The notes under the pieces were generated by a model, which made no database searches, was not told where the DNA came from, and saw only the letters and a program-made list of their open reading frames with translations. DNA of 64,000 nucleotides from JAMQPK01 sp963782595 (GTDB taxonomy: Bacteria; Acidobacteriota; Vicinamibacteria; Vicinamibacterales; JAMQPK01): contig CAWAKJ010000002.1 in assembly GCA_963782595.1 (NCBI GenBank), forward strand, positions 1 to 64,000, read 5' to 3'. Shown piece by piece: positions 51,894 through 60,550 of the stretch (within the stretch, counting starts at the first letter, position 1; each line of letters begins with the position of its first letter). A program made the translations under genes and the position numbers.

Positions 51894-52155
51894 AATTACG
51901 TTCTCCCTTCGTATGTAGTGCGCCGAGCGCGCTACGCTTCAATCTGCGTGGTGACAGAGCAGGAAGCGTGCCGTACTCGGGAACGCAAAAAACATCACGC
52001 AAGAGGGGACACAGAGACGGGAAAGGAGCATTCTCGACGTCCTCTGTCCTTTCTTGGTGGCTCGGTCAACTGGGTGACACGGAAAAAAGTTCAGTCGTAT
52101 GGAAAAATTTACATGGTGAAGTGACGAGAAATGGCGTTTTCAAGGGGTTTTCGAC

Positions 52156-52171
52156 AGGCACGCGACTTGCC
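52156..52171 (+). promoter_or_regulatory. candidate sigma-54 promoter (GG-N10-GC)
   Basis: AGGCACGCGACTTGCC matches the consensus TGGCACG-N4-TTGCA at all core positions, with GG at 52157-52158 and GC at 52169-52170, ten bases apart as required. Predicted transcription starts near 52,182 on the plus strand. An NtrC-type activator is encoded 1.1 kb away. The 428-base region 51894-52321 otherwise holds no gene. Confidence 0.5.
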
Positions 52172-52181
52172 ATAGCAGGTC

Positions 52182-52285
52182 GCGCGTTGTCGGCTTAATC
52201 AAAAACACGGCAGGTCCGTGAGCTGGGGGAGCTGGGCTGACGACGCAGCAGGGGCATCACTTTTCCCTGGTGATGCCCCTGCGTA
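52182..52285 (+). ncRNA. candidate structured small RNA or leader
   Basis: Downstream of the candidate sigma-54 promoter there is no start codon with a plausible gene for 140 bases. The stretch can fold into a small hairpin CACGG-CAGGT-CCGTG (52206-52220) and a strong 13-base-pair hairpin (GCAGGGGCATCAC at 52248-52260 paired with GTGATGCCCCTGC at 52270-52282, loop of nine). No T-run follows the last stem. It may be a small RNA of about 100 bases or the 5' leader of the HTH gene at 52322. Confidence 0.4.
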
Positions 52286-52321
52286 TTATGTGGGCCTCTT
52301 CATGTAGCGTTCGACTTCACC

Positions 52322-52735
52322 ATGGAAAGCTTTGGCGGCCGGCTGCGCTACGAACGGGAGCGCCGGCAGATCAATCTCCGATCGATTGCCGAAACCACGA
52401 AAATCAGCGTGCCGCTTCTCGAAGGGCTCGAGCGCGACGATGTGTCGCGATGGCCCTCTGGCATCTTCAGAAAATCCTTCATCCGCGTGTATGCAGAGGC
52501 GATCGGCCTGGATCCCGAACCGGTCGTCCGTGAGTTCGTCGAACGCTATCCCGATCCGCTCGAGGTCGAAATCGCTGCTCCCGAACCCGTCCGGCCAAAG
52601 CCGGACTCTACCACTGTGTCATCCCCGTCTTCTCGTCCTCTATCCATTAAGCTCACCATCACCTGGAGCGGATCGGTGTTTGGCGGAATTGGAAAACTGA
52701 CAGATTCGAAGATCATCAGATTGTTGTTCTATTGA
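52322..52735 (+). CDS. RodZ-like HTH protein, truncated after the HTH domain
   Basis: 137 residues. Residues 1-75 form the HTH_25 domain of RodZ-type proteins (ESFGGRLRYERERRQINLRS, ETTKISVPLLEGLERDDVSR, then WPSGIFRKSFIRVYAEAIGL). Complete relatives continue with a membrane helix and a DUF4115 domain. Here residue 90 onward becomes VRPKPDSTTVSS, which is translated palindromic element family 1, and the protein ends soon after with no membrane helix. It is either a soluble regulator or a decayed rodZ-type gene. Confidence 0.7.
   Translation: MESFGGRLRYERERRQINLRSIAETTKISVPLLEGLERDDVSRWPSGIFRKSFIRVYAEAIGLDPEPVVREFVERYPDPLEVEIAAPEPVRPKPDSTTVSSPSSRPLSIKLTITWSGSVFGGIGKLTDSKIIRLLFY
52589..52606. 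repeat. palindromic element family 1, variant copy D, inside the RodZ-like gene
   Basis: GTCCGGC-CAAA-GCCGGAC, the reverse orientation of the other copies with one loop change. The flanking CTCTACCACTGTG also matches the flank of the intergenic copy A in reverse. Confidence 0.8.
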
Positions 52736-52765
52736 AAAGGTACCGGGATCCGTTACCTTTTCCGC

Positions 52766-54997
52766 TCAGCGTAAGGAGGCCTCACTCAGGCCCCCGTCCA
52801 CCGGAATGATGTGCCCCGTGGTCTTGGCGCTGGCGTCGCTGAGAAGCCACACGATCGCTTCTGCGCAGTCTCTGGGAAGGATCGGCCGGCGTGTGAGCGT
52901 CCGCAGGGCGTAGAAATCAGCGAGCTTCTCTCGCAGCGCGTCCGTCGATTCCGCGTCCCCAAATGCAATTCCATACTTCTGCAGAGACTGCATTACGCGA
53001 TCGCGCGGGAACATCGTCGAGCCGGCCACGACCGTCGCCGGAGCAATCCCGTTGACGCGCACATGCGGCGCCAGCCCGATGGCCAGCTCCCGGATGAGAT
53101 GGTTCACCGCGCTCTTGCTCGTGTCGTAGGCCTCGCTGCCCTTCTTCGGCACCACCGCGTTGGCCGACCCGGTCAGCACCATCGCCGCCGGAAGTTGCTG
53201 CTCTTTGAAGATCCAGTCCGTCTCCTGCGCCAGCAGATAGTTGCCCGTGACATTCACGAGAAACGTGTCGGCCCACTGTGCGTCGGTCAGACGGCCGTCT
53301 GGACCCGCAACCGGATAGATGGCGGCAGTGTTGACGATGGCATCGAGGCCGCCGAAGAGCAGCGCGGTAAACGTGGCCGCGTCGGCCAGGCTTGCGCGCG
53401 AACCGAGATTCACCGCCACGCTTCCCACGGCGTCGGTGGATGCGGCCTGCCCGGCATCCGCGGCGGCTCCGGCAGCCCGCTCGGCGTTGGCATCGGCGAC
53501 GACCATGTGCGCGCCTTTTCGCGCGAGCAGCAAGGCCACCTCGCGGCCGATACCGCTGCCACCTCCCACAATCAGCACGATCTTGCGGCTGAACTCGGCC
53601 TCGGGCGGCATCCGCTGCAGCTTGGCTTCCTCGAGCGCCCAGTATTCGATGCGGAAAGCCTCGGAGCGGGGCAGGGCCACGTAGTTGTGGAACTGCTCGA
53701 ACTGTTTCGACTGCTCGGGGTTCTTTGCCTGTGGCAGTACGTAGTGTCCGGCTTTAGCCGGACCCGCTTCGTCTTCGAGCGCTGTCGCTCCCGCCATGAC
53801 GTTGATGGCGTTGATGAAGAACTCGGTTGTGATGCGCGCTTCTTTCTTGTTCTTGCCAAACCCGAAGAGGCCTACGCCGGGAATGATGACGACCGACGGG
53901 CTCGAGTCTCGCAGTTTCGGTGAGTCGGCTGTGGCGAACGACTCGTAATATTTCGTGTAGTCGGCCCGATAGCTCGCGACCTGTCTGGTAAACACCGCCT
54001 TGAGGCTGTCGATGTTGCCGGAAGCCGGATCCCACTCCACGACGAGCGGGCAGATGCGTGTTCGCAGAAAGTGGTCGGGGCAACTGGTGCCGAGCCGGCC
54101 GAGCTCTGCCGCCCACGCCGATCCCGCAAAGTCGAGCGACACCGCATCTTCGGCAAAATGCGCGATGACCCGCCGCGTTGTGGAAAGCGCTCCGCGCAAC
54201 GCCGGCAACACACGCGCCGCAATCTCGCGGCGTGCGTCAACGGGCGTGTGTACGGCCCCACCGAAGCGGACGGGACGCCGTGCGCGATGCGCGTCGATGA
54301 ACTGGCCCATCTCGTCGATGGTACGGATGCTGTTCAGATAGCACTCGCGTTCGGTCGCGCCCCAGGTAAAGAGCCCGTGACTGCCGAGAATCAGCCCGTC
54401 GCTCGCCGGGTCGGCCTTGACGGCGTTCTCGATCATCAAGGCCAACTCGAAGCCGGGCCGCTGCCACGGGACCCAGAGGATTCGCCGATTGAAGTCGCGA
54501 TTGAATTCGTCCAGCTTCTGCCTGCCGTTGGCACTGGCTGCAAGCGCGATGGCCCAGTCGGGGTGCAGGTGATCGACGTGTGGCGCGGGAATAAACGCAT
54601 GCAGCGGCGTGTCGATGGACGCGGCGACGCGGTTCTGTCCGAACGCGGAGAGGGCGTAGAAGGCGACCATTTCGTCTTCGAACGGCTCACCGCGGTAACG
54701 CGCTTTGAGGTGTTCGAGTTTGTCGAGATAGAGCTGCGCAAACCCGGAGTCGGCGATCGAGCCGAGATCGCCACCGCTGCCTTTGACGGCCAGCACGCGC
54801 GTGGGCTGCCCGGTAAAGGGATCGGGCAGCTCGATCTTCGAGCTGGTGTTGCCCCCGCCGAAGTTCGTGATGCGCAGATCGGCGCCGAGCAGATTCGAGC
54901 GATACCGCAGCAGCGACAGTTGGCTGGTCTCGAGTGTCGCGGCCACGGATGGATTCCACAGGTCTTCGAGGTGGCGGAGGCTCTTCGTCTCAGGCAT
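52766..54997 (-). CDS. bifunctional rhamnulose-1-phosphate aldolase / L-lactaldehyde dehydrogenase
   Basis: 743 residues. Residues about 1-420 are a class II aldolase (SLLRYRSNLLGADLRITNFG, the His triad motif HAFIPAPHVDHLHPDW, and GLILGSHGLFTWG). Residues about 480-743 are an SDR with GGGSGIGREVALLLARKGAH, NTAAIYPV and catalytic AYDTSKSAVNHL, ending GHIIPVDGGLSEASLR. This is the RhaD/YuxG-type fusion, which splits rhamnulose-1-phosphate into dihydroxyacetone phosphate and lactaldehyde and oxidises the latter. A palindromic element is translated in the linker (AGPAKAGHYV). It overlaps rhaB by eight bases; longer upstream starts are inside rhaB and unlikely. Confidence 0.9.
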   Translation of the reverse strand: MPETKSLRHLEDLWNPSVAATLETSQLSLLRYRSNLLGADLRITNFGGGNTSSKIELPDPFTGQPTRVLAVKGSGGDLGSIADSGFAQLYLDKLEHLKARYRGEPFEDEMVAFYALSAFGQNRVAASIDTPLHAFIPAPHVDHLHPDWAIALAASANGRQKLDEFNRDFNRRILWVPWQRPGFELALMIENAVKADPASDGLILGSHGLFTWGATERECYLNSIRTIDEMGQFIDAHRARRPVRFGGAVHTPVDARREIAARVLPALRGALSTTRRVIAHFAEDAVSLDFAGSAWAAELGRLGTSCPDHFLRTRICPLVVEWDPASGNIDSLKAVFTRQVASYRADYTKYYESFATADSPKLRDSSPSVVIIPGVGLFGFGKNKKEARITTEFFINAINVMAGATALEDEAGPAKAGHYVLPQAKNPEQSKQFEQFHNYVALPRSEAFRIEYWALEEAKLQRMPPEAEFSRKIVLIVGGGSGIGREVALLLARKGAHMVVADANAERAAGAAADAGQAASTDAVGSVAVNLGSRASLADAATFTALLFGGLDAIVNTAAIYPVAGPDGRLTDAQWADTFLVNVTGNYLLAQETDWIFKEQQLPAAMVLTGSANAVVPKKGSEAYDTSKSAVNHLIRELAIGLAPHVRVNGIAPATVVAGSTMFPRDRVMQSLQKYGIAFGDAESTDALREKLADFYALRTLTRRPILPRDCAEAIVWLLSDASAKTTGHIIPVDGGLSEASLR
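53737..53764. repeat. palindromic element family 1, copy C, inside the aldolase/dehydrogenase gene
   Basis: Identical in core to copies A and B. Translated on the minus strand as AGPAKAGHYV between the aldolase and SDR domains. Confidence 0.9.
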
Positions 54998-56465
54998 AAG
55001 CGAGTTCGCAATACTGCTGGAACCGGGCAAATTCGCGGTTCCAGGGGTCTCGGTCACGTGGTTCGAAACTTTCTGTCGGGAACGAGCGATCAATGATGGC
55101 ACGTGCCTCGGCCAGCGACGCAGCGCGTCCCGTGGCGATGAGCTGCACGCCGATGTTGCCCAACGCGGTTGCTTCGGCAGGACCTGCGATGACGCGCCGA
55201 CCTGTCGCGTCGGCGGTGTACTGATTGAGCACGCGATTTTTCGATCCTCCACCAATCACCCGGATTTGCTGGATTGGCCGGCCGGTCACTGTTTCGAGGT
55301 CGCGGAGAACGAGGCGGTACTTCATCGCGAGGCTGTCGAGAATGGCCCGCGCGTACTCGCCGGGCCTGGCCGGGACGGGCTGATCGGTCCTGGAGCAGAA
55401 GCGATCGATGGCGTCGGGCATGCTGTCTGGCGCGACAAACGAGCCCTCGTCGGGATCGACCAGGTGCTGCAGGCCCTCGGCTTCGGCCGCCGCGGCCATC
55501 AGCTCGGCATAGTCGAACTCCCGGCCGTTCTGCAGCCAGTACCGCCGGCAGCTCTGCAGCATCCACAACCCCATCACGTTTTTCAGCAACCGGGTTGTGC
55601 CACCGACACCCCCTTCGTTGGAGAAATTCAGGCGCATCGCGTCGGGCGTCAGCACGGGCGCGTCGAGCTCGATACCGACGAGCGACCAGGTGCCCGAGCT
55701 GATGAAGGCCGTGCCGTCGCGCGCGGTGATGGCGGCGACGGCCGACGCCGTGTCGTGCGATGCCGACGCAACGACCGGCGTGCCGGCAAGCGACGCGTGC
55801 GGCGAGACGCGCGGCAGCAGCGGTCCGACAATCGATCCCGCTTCGACCATCGGCGGAGCGATGTGGGGCGGCAGATCGAGCTGCGTCATCAGCGCCGTGG
55901 CCCAGGTCCGCGCCCTGGCGTCGACGAGCTGGGTTGTCGTCGCGTTCGTGAATTCGGAAACGGCACGACCGGTCAGCCACAGGTTGAACAGGTCGGGCAT
56001 CATGACGAATCGATCGGCGGCCGAGAGAAGACGGGGTGTGAGCCGCCGGGCGGCTGCGAGCTGATTGATCGTGTTGATGTGCAGGAACTGGATGCCCGTG
56101 ACGGCGTAAATTTCGTCCTTCCCGACCTGGCGCAGGACTTCGGCCATGGCCGTCACGTTGCGCTTGTCGCGATAGTGGTACGGATTCTGGAGCAGTTCCA
56201 ACTGCTCCCCCAGCAGCGCGTAATCCACGCCCCAGGTATCGACGCCAATACCGGCGAGCGTGGTGTCGCGGAGAGCCGCAAGGCCCGCCCGCATTTCGTA
56301 CCAGAGCCGGGCGGCGTCCCAGTGCAGGGAGTCGCCATACGCGACCGGATCGTTGGCGAAGCGGTGAATCTCGCGGACCGTCAGCGTGCCGGATTGCAGC
56401 TCCCCGAGCACGGCACGGCCGCTCTCGGCGCCCAGGTCGAAGGCAAGATACGTGGCCGGCTGCAT
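54990..56465 (-). CDS. rhaB: L-rhamnulokinase (FGGY family)
   Basis: 491 residues from ATG 56465. The FGGY kinase signatures are YLAFDLGAESGRAVLGELQS (ATP phosphate loop), GIGVDTWGVDYALL, ISSGTWSLVGIELDAPV and the C-terminal VIGGGSKNRVLNQYTADATG followed by AEATALGNIGVQ. It phosphorylates L-rhamnulose at O-1. The assignment rests on these features and on adjacency to rhaI, rhaM and the aldolase. It is the first gene of the leftward unit, and its end overlaps the aldolase start by eight bases. A start seven codons upstream (MWHDAVA) is also possible. Confidence 0.88.
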   Translation of the reverse strand: MQPATYLAFDLGAESGRAVLGELQSGTLTVREIHRFANDPVAYGDSLHWDAARLWYEMRAGLAALRDTTLAGIGVDTWGVDYALLGEQLELLQNPYHYRDKRNVTAMAEVLRQVGKDEIYAVTGIQFLHINTINQLAAARRLTPRLLSAADRFVMMPDLFNLWLTGRAVSEFTNATTTQLVDARARTWATALMTQLDLPPHIAPPMVEAGSIVGPLLPRVSPHASLAGTPVVASASHDTASAVAAITARDGTAFISSGTWSLVGIELDAPVLTPDAMRLNFSNEGGVGGTTRLLKNVMGLWMLQSCRRYWLQNGREFDYAELMAAAAEAEGLQHLVDPDEGSFVAPDSMPDAIDRFCSRTDQPVPARPGEYARAILDSLAMKYRLVLRDLETVTGRPIQQIRVIGGGSKNRVLNQYTADATGRRVIAGPAEATALGNIGVQLIATGRAASLAEARAIIDRSFPTESFEPRDRDPWNREFARFQQYCELAYA

Positions 56466-56515
56466 CGCGACCGCATCATGCCACAACGTCCATTTGGGGT
56501 GCTATATTCTGCGGG
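56466..56515. promoter_or_regulatory. divergent rha promoter region
   Basis: Only 50 bases separate rhaB (minus) and rhaI (plus). A TATATT at 56503-56508 looks like a -10 box for rhaI, which would put the transcript start within a base or two of the rhaI start, so rhaI may be leaderless. No rha-type regulator gene was found in the window. Confidence 0.4.
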
Positions 56516-57796
56516 TTGATCAACCTGCGCATCGAAGACCACAACCATACCCGCGAGGCGTCGCTCGTAGAGGACTACGAGCACCTCGGCCGTCAACTCG
56601 CGCGCCGCGGCGTCGATATCGAGGACCTGGTTCGCCTCGCGATGGCGTTCCGCGTCGCCGTTCCGTCGTGGGGCGTGGGCGCCGGCGGGACGCGCTTCGC
56701 GCGTTTCCCGGTGCCCGGCGAGCCGCGCGATGTGTTCGAGAAGCTCGAGGACTGCGAGGTCGTCTTCCAGCTGACGCGTGTGACACCCGGCATCTCGCTC
56801 CACATTCCATGGGATCGGCCCGCCGATCCGGCGACGCTGCGCGGGTTCGCCCAGGCCCGTGGCCTCTTCATCGACTCGATGAACTCGAACACCTTTCAGG
56901 ATCAGCCCGACCAGCAGGCGTCGTACAAGTTCGGGAGTCTCTCGCACACCGATGCTGCCATCAGGCGTCAGGCCATCGACCATAACCTCGAGTGCCTCGA
57001 CATCGGCGCGCGTCTGGGCGCGCGCTCGCATACGGTGTGGATTGGCGACGGCGGCAACTTTCCCGGACAGATTCATTTCAGGCGGGCGCTCGAGCGGTAT
57101 CTGCAGAGCCTGAAAGATATCTATGCCGCGCTGCCGGAAGGCTGGCGCCTCTTTATCGAGCACAAGTTCTACGAGCCGGCGTTCTATTCGACGGTGTTGA
57201 ACGACTGGGGCACGAGCTACTACTGCGCGACCCAACTGGGGCCGCGCGCGTTCTCGCTCGTCGATCTCGGCCATCATGCGCCCAACGTCAACGTCGAGCT
57301 CATCGTCGCGAGGCTCATCCAGTTTGGCAAGCTCGGCGGGTTTCACTTCAACGACAGTCAATACGGCGACGACGATCTCGATGCGGGATCGATCAAGCCG
57401 TTTCAGCTCTTCCTGATCTTCAACGAGCTCGTCGATGCCGAACGGTCGGGTGTGCCGGGATTCGATCCGGCATACATGCTGGATCAGTCGCACAACGTGA
57501 CGGACCCCATCGAGTCTCTGGTCACGAGTGCCATCGAGCTGGTCCGGGGATACGTGCAGGCGCATCTGGTCGACCGCGAAGCGCTCACCGGCTATCAGGA
57601 GGCCAACGATCCCCTGATGGCTCTGCAAACCTTGAAGCAGGCGTTCACGACCGACGTGACGCCCATCCTCGCGACCGCCCGCCGGCGTGCCGGCGGCGCC
57701 ATCGACCCCGTCGCGGTGTATCGAGCGAGCGGTTATCGGCAGAAAAAGACTGTCGAGCGTCCGGCTGCCGCCCGTCTCGGCGCGGGCATCGTCTGA
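56516..57796 (+). CDS. rhaI: L-rhamnose isomerase (Pseudomonas stutzeri RhaI type)
   Basis: 426 residues from TTG 56516; no in-frame ATG is near. It follows the P. stutzeri-type enzyme almost block by block: RRGVDIEDLVRLAMAFRVAV, PSWGVGAGGTRFARFPVPGE, LHIPWD, DSMNSNTFQDQPDQQASYKF, VWIGDGGNFPGQIHFRRALE and FIEHKFYEPAFYSTVLNDWG, then VDLGHHAPNVNVELIVARLI and FHFNDSQYGDDDLDAGSI. Metal ligands Glu, Asp, His and Asp in the last blocks are kept. It converts L-rhamnose to L-rhamnulose in a metal-dependent TIM barrel. The stop overlaps rhaM (TGATG). Confidence 0.92.
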   Translation: MINLRIEDHNHTREASLVEDYEHLGRQLARRGVDIEDLVRLAMAFRVAVPSWGVGAGGTRFARFPVPGEPRDVFEKLEDCEVVFQLTRVTPGISLHIPWDRPADPATLRGFAQARGLFIDSMNSNTFQDQPDQQASYKFGSLSHTDAAIRRQAIDHNLECLDIGARLGARSHTVWIGDGGNFPGQIHFRRALERYLQSLKDIYAALPEGWRLFIEHKFYEPAFYSTVLNDWGTSYYCATQLGPRAFSLVDLGHHAPNVNVELIVARLIQFGKLGGFHFNDSQYGDDDLDAGSIKPFQLFLIFNELVDAERSGVPGFDPAYMLDQSHNVTDPIESLVTSAIELVRGYVQAHLVDREALTGYQEANDPLMALQTLKQAFTTDVTPILATARRRAGGAIDPVAVYRASGYRQKKTVERPAAARLGAGIV

Positions 57797-58103
57797 TGAT
57801 TCGAAAGGCCTTTCGGATGTCGGTGCATGAAGGGCAGGAAGCGGAGTACGCGCGCCGGCACAATCCGATCTGGAAGGAGCTGGAGCAGGTGCTCGTCGAT
57901 CACGGGGTGACGAGCTATTCCATCTTTCTTGATCCGGACACGCGCGATCTGTTCGCCTATGCCGAGATCGACAGCGAAGAACGGTGGCAGCAGATCGCGT
58001 CGACCGACGTGTGCCGACGGTGGTGGCGTCACATGCGCGAGATCATGCCTGCCAATGCAGACGACAGCCCGGTTTCGGGGCCGCTCGTCGAAGTGTTCCA
58101 TCT

Positions 58104-58107
<4 letters not shown>
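57796..58107 (+). CDS. rhaM: L-rhamnose mutarotase
   Basis: 103 residues, full length. It matches RhaM of enteric bacteria in every conserved block: MIRKAFRMSVHEGQEAEYAR, RHNPIWKELEQVLVDHGV with the catalytic His, SYSIFLDP, ERWQQIASTDVCRRWWRHM and MPANADDSPVSGPLVEVFHL. It interconverts the alpha and beta anomers of L-rhamnose before isomerisation. Translationally coupled at both ends: TGATG with rhaI, GTGA with the ABC ATPase. Confidence 0.93.
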
Positions 58108-59587
<1,480 letters not shown>

Positions 59588-59594
<7 letters not shown>

Positions 59595-60550
59595 CGCACC
59601 ACCGGCGCGAATTGGGCGTCGCGTTCGCCATTCTAGCGGTGTGCATGGTGATGGCGGCTGTCCGCCCGGCGTATTTTGCGCCCGATAACCTGAACGATCT
59701 GTTCCTGGCCACGCTGCCTGTCCTGATTGTCGCTGCCGGCATGACGCTGGTGATACTCACCGGCGAAATCGACATCTCGGTCGGATCGATCTTCGCCGTG
59801 TGCGGCGTCGTTGCGGGCGTGCTCGCCAAAGCCGGCGCGCCATTGCTGTTGGATGTCCTCGTCGTCTGCGGGCTGGGTGGACTGCTCGGCGCCCTGAGCG
59901 GATTGCTGGTTGCGTATCTCAAGCTGCCGTCGATCGTCGTCACGCTGGCGATGATGATTGCGCTGCGCGACGGGTTGCGATGGGTGACGCAGGGCGCATG
60001 GGTGCAGAACCTCCCGGCCGGCTTTCAGTGGTTCGGGCTGCCGCAGTCGGCGTTTCCTCTCGTCGCCGGGTTGCTCGCGGCGATCGTCTTCGCGGGGCTG
60101 AGCTGGGGTCTGCGCTATACAGGCGCCGGCCGTCTCCTGTATCTGACGGGATCGAATGCCGAGGCCGCCAGGCTGGCTGGAGTCGACATCGCCCGCGTGA
60201 AAATTGCGGCGTTTGGCGTACTGGGTGCGTTGACGGCGCTTGCCGCAATCCTCAATTCGGTCCGGTTCAACCAGATTCCGCCGAACGCGGGGCTCGGCCT
60301 CGAAATGAAAGTCATTGCGGCTGTCGTTGTGGGCGGGACGGCCATCACCGGGGGTAGAGGCACGCTTGTCGGCACGCTGCTCGGTGTTGTGCTGCTGGGT
60401 GCGATCGGACCCGCGCTGACATATCTGGGTGTCAGCGCGTACTGGGAGCGGGCGATCCAGGGTGCGATTATTCTGGTCGCGGTCGGCCTGAACGCGCTTC
60501 CGGCACGCGCCCGGACATCGGCGGGGGCGCTTGGTGCGGCGCGCGCATAA
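59588..60550 (+). CDS. sugar ABC transporter permease (RbsC-type)
   Basis: 320 residues, eight to ten membrane helices. Family hallmarks are LVILTGEIDISVGSIFAVCG, LLVAYLKLPSIVVTLAMMIA, LLYLTGSNAEAARLAGVDIA and MKVIAAVVVGGTAITGGRGT. It overlaps the ATPase gene by seven bases and the next permease gene by about 17. It forms one half of the membrane channel of the rhamnose importer. Confidence 0.9.

Noticed and set aside
56381..57628. A 415-codon minus-strand frame opposite rhaI
   Set aside because: Antisense shadow; rhaI matches its family along its whole length.
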